A stretch of 13,888 bases of DNA from Halobacteriaceae archaeon Tc-Br11_E2g27 (GTDB lineage Archaea; Halobacteriota; Halobacteria; Halobacteriales; Haloarculaceae), in contig LKNH01000037.1 of assembly GCA_001564135.1 (NCBI GenBank), forward strand, positions 1-13,888, in the 5' to 3' direction. The notes below the pieces were generated by a model that was not told where the DNA came from, made no database searches, and saw only the letters and a list, made by a program, of their open reading frames with translations. The position numbers and the translations under genes are program-made. Of the stretch, positions 1 through 7,571 are shown piece by piece (the stretch's first letter is position 1; each line of letters opens with the position of its first letter).

Positions 1-1833
1 CAAACTCCAAGCCGATTCAAGCGAGCCGTTGAAGCGGCCGGCCATGCTGTCTTTATTACTGATTCCAATGGTCTTATCGAGTACGTCAACCCGGCGTTTG
101 AGGAGATAACGGGCTATTCTGCGGCTGAAGCGGTTGGGCAGAACCCACGAATCCTCAAATCGGGGAAAATGTCCGATGAGTTCTACGAACGGCTCTGGAC
201 GACAATCCTCAACGGGAAGGTTTGGCAACGGGAAATCTGTAACCAACGCAAGGATGGCGAGCTATTTTACGCACACCAGACGATTGCTCCTGTTGTCACG
301 GATGCGGGTGATATCGAGGCGTTTGTCGCTATCCAGTCCGATATTTCGGCGCAGAAACGACGTCGGGACCAGCTAAAGCGTAGCCAGGAGCGTATTCGCG
401 CGTTGTTCGATAAATCACCTGACTCGGTAACTGTCCACGATGAGGACGGAAATGTCCTCGACGTGAACGACCAGACCATCGAGGACCTGGGATACACCAG
501 GGACGAGTTATTGTCGATGCATATCTCGGATATCGAGGTTGGCGTTCCTGAAGTAGAACTTCGAGAGATGTGGGAGGCGATGAAACCTGGTGACCGCGAA
601 ACGGTTGAAGGTCGGCACCAGCGAAAGGATGGTTCGACATTCCCGGTTGAGGTCTGGATTAACAGGATGGAATTCGACGGCGAAGAGCAGTTTATCGCCC
701 TCAGCCGGGATATCTCTGCTCGAAAAGAGCGGGAACGCGAACTCGAACGCCGCGAGTATCTCTTTGAACGGATTCAGGATATCGCCGATATCGGTGTCTG
801 GGAGTACGACCCATACACTGAAGAGCTAATCTGGTCGGAGGGAATTCGACGAATTCACGATGTTTCGGAGGAGTTCGAACCGACGGTAGAGCAGGCCCTT
901 CAGTTCTATCACGAGGCGGACCGTGAGGCTGTCCGAGAGGTTTTCAATCACGCAGTTGACCATGGGGTGTGGAAGCAGCCGCTTGATGTCAGAATTATCA
1001 GAGAGTCGGGTGAGGTCCGCTCAACTCGCCTCCGCGGCGAAGTCATCACGGATGCACACGGCGAACCAATGTTGGTTCGTGGTATCCTCCAGGATGTCAC
1101 CCAACAGAAACGGTACGAGCGTGAACTCGAGGCACAGCGTGATGACCTGGAGGTCCTCAATCAGATGATGCGCCACGATATCCGCAACGACCTCCAGCTT
1201 GTGCAACTCCATGCTGAACTGCTCGCCGAACACATCGGTACCGAGGGTGAGCGGTATCTCGATTCGCTGCTCGAAAGCGTCGACAACGCCGTTGCACTGA
1301 CCGAGACTGCCCGCGAGTTAGCAGAAGTGATGCTCGGTGCTGACGAGACCGACCAGCAGATTTCGCTTGCACTCACCCTTGACCGGAAGCTTTCCGAAAC
1401 TCGGAACAGTTACGAGGATGTTGCTATCGACGTCGCTGGTTCGATTCCACCGGTGGAGGTCATTGGAACGGATATGCTTGGGTCGGTGTTTAGAAACCTC
1501 CTCCAGAACGCTATCCAGCACAACACGGGTTCTGACCCACGGGTTGCCGTTACCTGCGAGGAAACGACAGAGTCGGTCACTGTCTCGATTGCGGATAACG
1601 GTCCCGGCGTTCCCGACGACCAGAAAGACGAGATATTCGGTAAGGGGGAGAAAGGATTCGGGAGCGAAGGAACCGGAATCGGGCTATATCTCGTCCACAC
1701 GCTGGTCGAAAGCTACGGCGGTGCAGTCTGGATTGAAGATGGCGAGCAGTTCGATGGATTCGATGATACAGCTATCGATGGTGAGGAATTCGATGGCGCT
1801 GTGTTTCGCGTCAAACTCGAGAAGGCACCCTGA
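1..1833 (+). CDS. PAS-domain sensor histidine kinase, 5' end missing
   Basis: This is the C-terminal 610 residues of a soluble sensor kinase. The frame is open from base 1, so the true start lies upstream of the window and the internal ATG at 169 is not the start. Fragment residues about 12-118 form a PAS domain (FITDSNGLIEYVNPAF, then GQNPRILKSG). A second PAS is at about 128-245 and a third, PAS_3-like, at about 250-375. The HisKA dimerisation helix follows, with the motif MMRHDIRNDL and phospho-acceptor His392. The ATPase domain has an N box (LLQNAIQHN, Asn503), a D box (DNGPG, about 532-536) and a G box (GTGIGLYLV). I see no membrane segment, so it should sense a cytosolic cue. No response regulator lies nearby, and output partners are usually encoded elsewhere in haloarchaea. 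The family call is secure; the ligand is unknown. An acidic repeat interrupts the end of the ATPase domain. Confidence 0.93.
   Translation, partial: QTPSRFKRAVEAAGHAVFITDSNGLIEYVNPAFEEITGYSAAEAVGQNPRILKSGKMSDEFYERLWTTILNGKVWQREICNQRKDGELFYAHQTIAPVVTDAGDIEAFVAIQSDISAQKRRRDQLKRSQERIRALFDKSPDSVTVHDEDGNVLDVNDQTIEDLGYTRDELLSMHISDIEVGVPEVELREMWEAMKPGDRETVEGRHQRKDGSTFPVEVWINRMEFDGEEQFIALSRDISARKERERELERREYLFERIQDIADIGVWEYDPYTEELIWSEGIRRIHDVSEEFEPTVEQALQFYHEADREAVREVFNHAVDHGVWKQPLDVRIIRESGEVRSTRLRGEVITDAHGEPMLVRGILQDVTQQKRYERELEAQRDDLEVLNQMMRHDIRNDLQLVQLHAELLAEHIGTEGERYLDSLLESVDNAVALTETARELAEVMLGADETDQQISLALTLDRKLSETRNSYEDVAIDVAGSIPPVEVIGTDMLGSVFRNLLQNAIQHNTGSDPRVAVTCEETTESVTVSIADNGPGVPDDQKDEIFGKGEKGFGSEGTGIGLYLVHTLVESYGGAVWIEDGEQFDGFDDTAIDGEEFDGAVFRVKLEKAP
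1750..1796 (+). repeat. Short in-frame TCGATG repeat coding an acidic FDG tract
   Basis: Four copies of TCGATG with flanking similarity start at 1750 (TTCGATGG), 1759 (TTCGATGA), 1774 (ATCGATGG) and 1789 (TTCGATGG). They encode FDG, FDD, IDG and FDG at fragment residues 584-599, between the G box and the last beta strand (AVFRVKL) of the kinase. Related kinases usually have only a short turn here. The repeat looks like an expansion that kept the reading frame. Confidence 0.6.
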
Positions 1834-1883
1834 GCCCACACTGTGAGCGTCTTTTTGTTCCTCGATAAATAACCAGCATATCA

Positions 1884-2771
1884 ATGACACACGGAAAGAG
1901 TGGCGATGGGGGTGCCATCCCGGTTTCCGGCGCAATCGATGCACACGTTCATGTGATGCCCGAACGACTGCTCGAAGCCGTCCGCGAGTCGCTCACCGCT
2001 GCCGTCGGCTGGGAGTTTGACCACCCCACCAGACGGGAGGCAATCGAGAACGTCCTCCGTCAACACGGGATTGAGCGCTATATTACCCTTCCATACGCGC
2101 ACAAACCCGGTATTGCCTCTGACCTGAATAACTGGGTGTGCGCGCAGGCACGGCAGTCGGATATGTGTCTTCCATTTGCGACGGTCCACCCTGCCGACGA
2201 TGTTGGACAAGTCGTCCGGGAAGCCTTCGAAAACGGCGCTTGCGGGCTCAAATTCCAGTGTCCTGTACAGGAAGTCTCTCCCGAAGACCCGCGGCTCGAC
2301 CCGGCGTATGAATGCTGTATCGAGTTTGACTGTCCTGTCTTACATCACGCGGGTACCGCACCGATGTTCGAGGATAGCCAACACGTCGGAATCGAGCGAT
2401 TTACTGCCTTCCGCGAGCGGTTTCCGGACGTCCGTGCCTGCTGTGCACATATGGGAACCTTCGAACACGAGGCGTTCATCGAGGTGGCCCGAGACGACGA
2501 AAACGTCTTTTTGGATACCAGCTTTGCGATGGCGGAAGTCCCTGATAGCGACCTCGCATTCACGCCTGCTTCCATCGATGACCGCGTCTTTGAGGACCTT
2601 GCCGGCCAGATTCTGTATGGTTCGGATTACCCGAACCTGCCTCATACCTACAGACAGGAGTACGCGGGTCTCGTGAATCGGGAGCTTTCGAATGAGGCAC
2701 AACAGTCGCTGTTTCGCGGTGCTACAGAACAATTTCTCGGTGACGGCTATACCAGTCGACCGAAGCTGTGA
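1884..2771 (+). CDS. Amidohydrolase family protein (amidohydrolase_2 / ACMSD-like TIM barrel)
   Basis: This is a 295-residue metal-dependent hydrolase or decarboxylase of the amidohydrolase superfamily. The N-terminal metal motif is DAHVHV (His21, His23). Other expected site residues follow in order: Lys123 in GLKFQ, His154/His155 in PVLHHAG, His189 in CAHMG, and Asp248 in YGSDYPN. The block PEDPRLDPAYE is typical of the amidohydrolase_2 branch. The length fits the family and no signal peptide is seen. The start at 1884 is the first ATG after the upstream kinase (50-base gap) and puts the HxH motif near residue 20, as expected. The protein has nine cysteines, including CC pairs at 144-145 and 186-187, which is many for a haloarchaeal protein. 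The substrate cannot be told from sequence. It lies 191 bases before gcvT on the same strand, but the dyads in that gap argue against simple co-transcription. Confidence 0.85.
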   Translation: MTHGKSGDGGAIPVSGAIDAHVHVMPERLLEAVRESLTAAVGWEFDHPTRREAIENVLRQHGIERYITLPYAHKPGIASDLNNWVCAQARQSDMCLPFATVHPADDVGQVVREAFENGACGLKFQCPVQEVSPEDPRLDPAYECCIEFDCPVLHHAGTAPMFEDSQHVGIERFTAFRERFPDVRACCAHMGTFEHEAFIEVARDDENVFLDTSFAMAEVPDSDLAFTPASIDDRVFEDLAGQILYGSDYPNLPHTYRQEYAGLVNRELSNEAQQSLFRGATEQFLGDGYTSRPKL

Positions 2772-2812
2772 AATATTCGTCACCACCAGCTCTGCGTGCG
2801 AACTATACTAGC

Positions 2813-2827
2813 CATTGAAAGTCAATG
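2813..2827. repeat. Perfect 6-bp inverted repeat before gcvT
   Basis: CATTGA (2813-2818), spacer AAG, TCAATG (2822-2827). It abuts directly on the longer 14-bp inverted repeat that starts at 2828. It could be an operator half or a small hairpin. Confidence 0.6.
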
Positions 2828-2862
2828 CACACCGATCGCACGAAGGCTGTGCGATCGGTGTG
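2828..2862. repeat. Perfect 14-bp inverted repeat (stem-loop) between amidohydrolase and gcvT
   Basis: The arms are CACACCGATCGCAC (2828-2841) and its exact reverse complement (2849-2862), around a 7-base loop (GAAGGCT). This would be a very stable hairpin in RNA. No U-tract follows on either strand, so it does not look like an intrinsic terminator. It could be a 3'-end structure of the amidohydrolase transcript, an operator or 5' leader element for gcvT, or a dispersed palindromic repeat. The sequence alone does not decide between these. Confidence 0.75.
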
Positions 2863-2872
2863 TAAATCGTTT

Positions 2873-2893
2873 CAATTGTTACTATAGCAATTG
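2873..2893. repeat. CAATTG pair flanking a TATA-like stretch upstream of gcvT
   Basis: Two copies of the self-palindrome CAATTG (2873-2878 and 2888-2893) are separated by TTACTATAG. With their 3' bases they also form an 8-bp direct repeat, CAATTGTT. The spacer could serve as a weak TATA element, which would put a gcvT transcript start near 2910. This is a possible operator-promoter unit and a weak call. Confidence 0.4.
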
Positions 2894-2962
2894 TTCCGTC
2901 GACCGGTATCACTCGTTCCGCTCGTCGCAACCATTAGGATGCCCGCCGCCCACTGTTCGGAT

Positions 2963-4033
2963 ATGACTTTACGCAGTCCACCAATTGAACACGAGACGAA
3001 AGCGACGGATTTCGGCGGATGGGAGATGCCCGTCGAGTTCGACTCTATCCGGGCCGAACACGAGGCCGTCCGCGAGCGTGTCGGCAAGTTTGATGTCTCA
3101 CATATGGGGCAGATAACGGTCAGCGGTTCGGATGCCCAACGCCTGATGCAACGGCTTACGACTAACGACGTGACTGCACTTGACCCTGGCGAGGCCCAGT
3201 ACGCTGGTATCACGGATGAAGATGGTATCCTCCTTGATGATACCGTTGTCTACCATCTCCCAGAAAGCGAGGGTGAGTATCTGTTCATCCCGAACGCGGG
3301 CCACGACGAGCAGATGCTTGACCGCTGGAACCGCTACCGGGAGGAGTGGGGTCTCGATGCGACGGTGACCAACCGGACGACGGAATACGGCATGATTGCC
3401 GTGCAGGGTCCTGACGCCCCTAACCTGCTTGGTGACCAGACCGACGTATCACTCAACAAACTCGGAAATTTCGAGGTCAGGACTGGTATGGTCGCCGGCG
3501 CGGACTGTCTGATTGCCCGGACAGGCTATACCGGGGAGAAGGGCTTTGAAGTACTCTGTCCGTGGGACACCACCCAGCAGGTCTGGGACGCACTCGACTG
3601 TCAGCCCTGCGGGCTTGGTGCGCGGGATACGCTTCGTCTCGAAATGGGCTTTCTCCTCTCGGGCGAGGAGTTCCATCCCGAAGAAAATCCGCGCAATCCC
3701 TACGAGGCTGGCATTGGTTTTGTCGTAAAGTTGGATACCGAATTTGTCGGAAGAGATGCATTGGAAGGCGTTGAAGCTGAAGGCCCTGAGGAGAAACTCG
3801 TTGGTATCATCCTGAGAGACCGAGGGATTCCGCGGAGCGGCTATACTATTACTTCGCCTGACGGCGAGGAGTTGGGGACGATTACCAGCGGGACGATGAG
3901 TCCGACGCTTGGCGAGCCAATCGGGCTTGCCTATCTTCCGGTTGAGTACGTGGGTGACAAACACCCCGTTCGTGTCGTTATCCGGGACGAACCGAAGAAA
4001 GCACATACGAGGACCACGCCATTTCTTTCATGA
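2963..4033 (+). CDS. gcvT: Glycine cleavage system T protein (aminomethyltransferase)
   Basis: T-protein takes the aminomethyl group from lipoylated GcvH and passes it to tetrahydrofolate, giving 5,10-methylene-THF and ammonia. The 356-residue product has the family's hallmarks: DFGGWEMPVEF near the N-terminus, FDVSHMGQ, the folate-site stretch GILLDDTVVY, GYTGEKGFEV, and LGARDTLRLEMGF. The C-terminal barrel has SGTMSPTLGEPIGLAYL. The frame is open upstream to 2891, but the family normally begins close to the MTLR sequence encoded at 2963, so I chose that ATG. The in-frame ATG at 2939 is the main alternative. The gene overlaps gcvH by four bases (ATGA), so the two are co-transcribed and probably translationally coupled. 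Confidence 0.96.
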   Translation: MTLRSPPIEHETKATDFGGWEMPVEFDSIRAEHEAVRERVGKFDVSHMGQITVSGSDAQRLMQRLTTNDVTALDPGEAQYAGITDEDGILLDDTVVYHLPESEGEYLFIPNAGHDEQMLDRWNRYREEWGLDATVTNRTTEYGMIAVQGPDAPNLLGDQTDVSLNKLGNFEVRTGMVAGADCLIARTGYTGEKGFEVLCPWDTTQQVWDALDCQPCGLGARDTLRLEMGFLLSGEEFHPEENPRNPYEAGIGFVVKLDTEFVGRDALEGVEAEGPEEKLVGIILRDRGIPRSGYTITSPDGEELGTITSGTMSPTLGEPIGLAYLPVEYVGDKHPVRVVIRDEPKKAHTRTTPFLS

Positions 4034-4413
4034 GCTTCGACGTACCACCTGACTGTCGATACCAGGAAAGTCACGAATGGGCCCGCCAGGAGAACGGAAC
4101 TGTCCGTCTCGGTATCACGGACTTTGCACAGGATGAACTCGGCGACGTTGTCTTCGTCGAGGTGCCCGGACAGGGCGAATCCATCGAGCAAGGCGAGGAA
4201 TTTGGGGTCATCGAGTCAATCAAAGCGGTTTCAGACCTCTATGCACCGATTTCAGGAACTATCGTCTCCACGAACGAGGAGCTTATCGACGTGCCAGAAC
4301 TCGTCAACGAGGACCCATACGGCGACGGCTGGATGCTCGAAGTAGAGCCTGCGGATGAGAGCGAACTTGATGCGTTGCTCTCCCCCGAAGAATACGAGAA
4401 CCAGATAGCGTAG
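4030..4413 (+). CDS. gcvH: Glycine cleavage system H protein (lipoyl carrier)
   Basis: H-protein is the mobile carrier that shuttles the aminomethyl and reduced dihydrolipoyl groups between the P, T and L proteins. The 127-residue length is normal. The lipoylation motif ESIKAVSD places the lipoate on Lys65. The N-terminus (YQESHEWAR), the GITDFAQDELGDVVFVEVP strand pair, and the C-terminal NEDPYGDGWMLEV and ALLSPEEYE stretches all fit. The ATG at 4030 overlaps the gcvT stop codon. The gene ends 14 bases before the stop of a convergent small gene. Neither gcvP subunit follows, which is unusual since the split-type genes often sit next to gcvTH. Confidence 0.97.
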   Translation: MSFDVPPDCRYQESHEWARQENGTVRLGITDFAQDELGDVVFVEVPGQGESIEQGEEFGVIESIKAVSDLYAPISGTIVSTNEELIDVPELVNEDPYGDGWMLEVEPADESELDALLSPEEYENQIA

Positions 4414-4427
4414 TTTCCAGCCTCGGG

Positions 4428-4613
4428 CTAGCGATAATAAACCCGCTCAACCTTTCGCTTTTCACAGAGATAACAGGATTTCTTGACGAGGATGATATCA
4501 TCAAATTCCTCGGTTGTCCGAACCCAGTTATGAACACCGAGCCGACACCGAGTCCGCAGATACCGTTTCACGAGTGATTCGGGAATCGAGTTGTGGTGTG
4601 TTGCGGTTTTCAT
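4428..4613 (-). CDS. Small putative zinc-binding protein (61 aa), function unknown
   Basis: I do not recognise a named family. The 61-residue product is basic, unlike its acidic neighbours. It has four likely zinc ligands spaced as in a small zinc-ribbon or knuckle: Cys23-x4-His28 (CRLGVHNW) and Cys47-x2-Cys50 (CYLC). The CxxxxHxW start followed by a later CxxC resembles small prophage-type and haloarchaeal CxxC proteins. It lies 153 bases downstream of the second kinase on the same strand, and its stop is 14 bases from the gcvH stop, convergent. The gap before it has AT-rich stretches that could hold a promoter. The ordered cysteine and histidine pattern is the main reason to treat it as a real gene. 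Confidence 0.6.
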   Translation of the reverse strand: MKTATHHNSIPESLVKRYLRTRCRLGVHNWVRTTEEFDDIILVKKSCYLCEKRKVERVYYR

Positions 4614-4766
4614 ACGCTGTGTTCGTGTGAGCGAGTACCGACCTGACTGAGCCTCCGTTGGCTCATCAACCCATTCACTAACTTTCTGTACCGTATACTA
4701 CCGCTTGGAGGAAAATAACGTTCACTCTATCCATCAACTATATTTCCAGATTGGGTGATACTACTC

Positions 4767-6935
4767 TCACTGCTCGACGACGTAACCCGTGGTCTCGACG
4801 GTTCGGTCACGCTGGAGACAGATAGTTACGATACTCCCCTGTGGGTCGTTTTCGGCAAATTCGAGTGTCCCACCGCTCTGTCGAACGAGCCAGTAGACGA
4901 GCCAGAGCCCGAGTCCGCTGCCGTGATACAGCTGGTCGATTTCTGTCCCAGTTTCGAGCATTTTCTGCTCCGACTCGGGGATTCCTGGCCCGGTGTCGGA
5001 GACTGTAATCGAAACGTGGTCGTCAATCATGGTTACCGAGACGGTGATCTCGACGGATTCATCGCTATGGACGATGGCATTTTCCATCAGCTCGACGAGC
5101 GCGGCACGGAGTCGCTCGGTCGCAATGACGGTGACGGAGTCCGGAAGGTCCGTCTTGATGGTGGCGTCCGGATAGTTGGTTCGGACATCTGTACAGGCAC
5201 GTTCAACGAGTTCGACGGCATCACACTCACGCCGTCGGACGTCCTCTGCAAGCACCGCTGCAATATCTCGTTCTTTGCGGGCAGTTTGCAGGATATCGTC
5301 GGTTTTTTTCATAATTTTCTCTGTCTCCTGTTCGTGTGTGCCTGCTTCTCGAATCTGTTCGGTATAACTGGTGATAACACTCAGGTCGTTCTGGAGGTTG
5401 TGCCGAAGTACGCGACTCAACACACGGAAATGCTGCTGGCGCTCTTCCCGTCCAGTGACGTCGGTCTGGATAGCGACGAAGGCGGTTACCTCGCCATCTT
5501 CCGTAATCGGTGCAATCGTCTGGTCAGCGTGGTATCGTTCACCCGACTGCCGTTGATTGATAACACGCGCTCGCCAGACATCGCCGGCAGTAATCGTCTT
5601 CCAGAGGTCCCGATAATAATCTTCATCATGCTCTCCAGACTGAAACAGCCGTGGATTCTCTCCGAGGACATCCGCCTCAGCGTACCCAGTCATCGCCTCG
5701 AACGCAGGATTAACATACTCGATAGTTCCGTCACTGTCAGTGATGAAAATGGCGTGTGGCGTCGCTTCGATACCTCGACGAAGCTGTTTGAGATTCCGTT
5801 CGCGCTGTTTGCGCTCGGTGATATCACGGCCGATGCCGGCAACTGCCAGTGACCTGCGTTCGTCCGGGAGCGGTGTGGCGGTAAACTCGTAGGGAATCAA
5901 CTCGCCTGCCTTCGTTTTTAACTTGACCTCGTACGTTATGGGGGCCTTTCCATCGAGAACGCTTGCAATCACGTCGGCGAGGTGAGATTGTTGGTCACCA
6001 GCTATCAACGTCGTTATCGATTTTCCTGATAGCTCATCGCCATCGTAGCCGCTGACTGTTTCGAGGGGGTCGTTCCACCGCTGTAAACGGCCTCGTTCGT
6101 CGATAATATAGAAAATATCATCGAGTGTATTCAGTACGTTTGCAGAGAAGGCCCGCTCGCGTTCGAGTGCTTTTTCGTGTCGCCTCCGTTCGGTGATATC
6201 GTGAATAATCGAAAACAGGAGTTCGCCGCCATCGAGCTCTACCGGTGAGGAGTACACTTCGACCGGCCGAACCTCTCCGGAGGCGAGTTCGTGTTCAAAC
6301 CGAAAGTGTGTCCGGTTTTCTTCCTGTGCACGCTCTCGTTCTTTTGCAACCGCTTCGTCGCTGCGGCAGTTGATAGCCTGAATCGGCATCGTTGTCAACG
6401 TATCGCGACTGTAGCCGTAGAACTCGACCGCAGCGGCGTTTGCGTTCTCTATCAGGCCCGTCTCCGGGTCGATAAGCAACATCGGGGCGCTGTGGCGCTC
6501 AAATGCGTGATAAAATCGCCGGTCACCGCGGGGGCACGTATCGTTCGTTACCGGATTGTGCTCTTCAAACAGGACAAGTGCCCCAGTACACGTTCCGTTT
6601 TCGGTGAGTGCGTTGACGCGAGCGGTGTATCGCTGACGGGTTTGTCCGTTATCGAAAACGACTGGCACACGGTCAGTTGCTGACGATTCGTTTTCTTGGG
6701 TGCAGACGCTTGTAATCGCCTCTGCAAGCGCTGTGTGTTCAGAACTGGTCGCATCTTTCATTGCTTCCCAGTCATTTCCAATCAGGCTATCTCGACTTGC
6801 ACCGAACAGCGAACAGCAGGAATCTGACACATAACTGACAGTACCATCGCTATCCACGGCGAACGCAGGATATGGTAACGACTGGATGACCGCTTCTGGG
6901 GAACTGCCTGACACTGGCGAATCTATCTGCTGCAT
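4767..6935 (-). CDS. Multi-PAS sensor histidine kinase
   Basis: This is a complete 722-residue cytosolic sensor kinase with no signal peptide or membrane helix. It has four PAS domains, at about residues 12-125, 140-250, 260-375 and 385-495. The second to fourth end in the usual HDITER, RDITER and TDVTGRE linkers. HisKA follows with VLRHNLQNDL and phospho-acceptor His512. The ATPase domain has its N box (ELMENAIVH, Asn619), its D box (DTGPGIP, Asp647) and its G box (GSGLGLWLV, 672-680). PAS4 carries GENPRLFQSG and is about half identical by eye to the first PAS of the kinase at the window's left edge, so the two share a common module. The ATG at 6935 is divergent from tsr3 across 79 bases. 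No response regulator is encoded nearby and the signal is unknown. Confidence 0.94.
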   Translation of the reverse strand: MQQIDSPVSGSSPEAVIQSLPYPAFAVDSDGTVSYVSDSCCSLFGASRDSLIGNDWEAMKDATSSEHTALAEAITSVCTQENESSATDRVPVVFDNGQTRQRYTARVNALTENGTCTGALVLFEEHNPVTNDTCPRGDRRFYHAFERHSAPMLLIDPETGLIENANAAAVEFYGYSRDTLTTMPIQAINCRSDEAVAKERERAQEENRTHFRFEHELASGEVRPVEVYSSPVELDGGELLFSIIHDITERRRHEKALERERAFSANVLNTLDDIFYIIDERGRLQRWNDPLETVSGYDGDELSGKSITTLIAGDQQSHLADVIASVLDGKAPITYEVKLKTKAGELIPYEFTATPLPDERRSLAVAGIGRDITERKQRERNLKQLRRGIEATPHAIFITDSDGTIEYVNPAFEAMTGYAEADVLGENPRLFQSGEHDEDYYRDLWKTITAGDVWRARVINQRQSGERYHADQTIAPITEDGEVTAFVAIQTDVTGREERQQHFRVLSRVLRHNLQNDLSVITSYTEQIREAGTHEQETEKIMKKTDDILQTARKERDIAAVLAEDVRRRECDAVELVERACTDVRTNYPDATIKTDLPDSVTVIATERLRAALVELMENAIVHSDESVEITVSVTMIDDHVSITVSDTGPGIPESEQKMLETGTEIDQLYHGSGLGLWLVYWLVRQSGGTLEFAENDPQGSIVTICLQRDRTVETTGYVVEQ

Positions 6936-6987
6936 AGATAAAAACTGAGCGGCGATTTTTCGAATTCAATAACGAAAACCGGCAGCC

Positions 6988-6993
6988 TATATT
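6988..6993 (+). promoter_or_regulatory. Likely TATA box of tsr3
   Basis: TATATT is centred about 25 bases before the GTG at 7015. This is the spacing expected for a leaderless archaeal transcript, and it supports the GTG start. Confidence 0.5.
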
Positions 6994-7014
6994 GTCGGAC
7001 AGCATACATCAGCT

Positions 7015-7515
7015 GTGGAACTGCATATTAGATACGAAGGGGATGACGACCCAGATAAATGCACTGCTCGGCGACTTGCCAAATTCGGCCATGCCGAGTT
7101 ACACTCGTCTGCTCGGGCAACGCCGTACGGCATCGTCCTCAACCCGTTCGCAGAACAAGCCCTTTCACCGGCCGACCGTGCCGAAACCGACCGCATCGTT
7201 GCACTCGATTGCTCATGGGAAACAGCAAAACAGGAGGCGTTTGACCTCGCTGGTGTGCATCGGGCGCTTCCGTTCCTTGTCGCCAGCAACCCTGTTAATT
7301 ATGGGACGCCGTTTCAGCTGAACACGCTTGAAGCTCTTGCGGGCGCACTTGTTATCTTGGGAGAACGCGAGCAAGCCGAGGAGATTTGTTCGACTGTTCG
7401 ATGGGGCGAGACGTTCCTGGAGTTGAATGCCGAACCCCTCCAGCGGTACAGCGAGTGTACGGATTCGAGCGAGGTCGTGGCCGTTCAGGAGGAGTATTTG
7501 GCCGCTGAGGAGTGA
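7015..7515 (+). CDS. tsr3: Tsr3-type 16S rRNA aminocarboxypropyltransferase
   Basis: Tsr3 transfers the 3-amino-3-carboxypropyl group from S-adenosylmethionine to a (methyl)pseudouridine in small-subunit rRNA, a late step of ribosome maturation. The 166-residue product has the family's landmarks: the N-terminal RLI-like segment DPDKCTARRLAKFG, LDCSWETA, RALPFLVASNPVNYG, LNTLEALAGAL and WGETFLELNAEPLQRY. The start is a GTG. The nearest upstream in-frame stop is at 6970, no ATG lies between, and the N-terminus then matches the family. A TATA-like element sits about 25 bases upstream. The enzyme is cytosolic. It probably forms its own transcription unit, since the iron-type promoter of the next gene begins right after its stop. 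Confidence 0.92.
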   Translation: MELHIRYEGDDDPDKCTARRLAKFGHAELHSSARATPYGIVLNPFAEQALSPADRAETDRIVALDCSWETAKQEAFDLAGVHRALPFLVASNPVNYGTPFQLNTLEALAGALVILGEREQAEEICSTVRWGETFLELNAEPLQRYSECTDSSEVVAVQEEYLAAEE

Positions 7516-7536
7516 ACGCATTTAACCGTGTTGGTA

Positions 7537-7556
7537 TTTTTAGGATTGCCTAAAAA
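7537..7556. promoter_or_regulatory. DtxR/IdeR-type operator palindrome 1 (upstream of TATA)
   Basis: A perfect 8-bp inverted repeat, TTTTTAGG-N4-CCTAAAAA, spans 20 bases. The TTAGG...CCTAA core matches the known binding pattern of the DtxR/IdeR/SirR metal-dependent repressors that haloarchaea use for iron control. It lies just upstream of the TATA box of the iron importer, over the BRE region. Naming the regulator family is inference from the motif. Confidence 0.8.
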
Positions 7557-7562
7557 ACGATG

Positions 7563-7570
7563 GATATATA
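7563..7570 (+). promoter_or_regulatory. TATA box of the iron importer gene
   Basis: GATATATA is centred about 30 bases before the ATG at 7597, so transcription should begin within a few bases of the start codon. It lies exactly between the two palindromes. Confidence 0.7.
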
Positions 7571-7571
7571 T

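Noticed and set aside
34..366. Blue-light LOV photoreceptor domain
   Set aside because: The sequence resembles LOV around GQNPRILKSG, but the photoactive cysteine is replaced by proline.
2772..2962. Glycine riboswitch before gcvT
   Set aside because: A glycine riboswitch needs conserved tandem aptamer features that I do not see, and this class is not established in archaea. Only simple dyads are present.
2340..4006. Minus-strand open frames opposite the amidohydrolase and gcvT
   Set aside because: They are shadows of well-conserved plus-strand enzymes and have no motifs of their own.
4755..5852. Long open frame on the plus strand (365 codons)
   Set aside because: It is antisense to the HisKA, ATPase and PAS coding of the kinase at 4767-6935, which has full domain motifs. 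The antisense product shows no recognisable domain; third-position bias leaves long antisense frames open.
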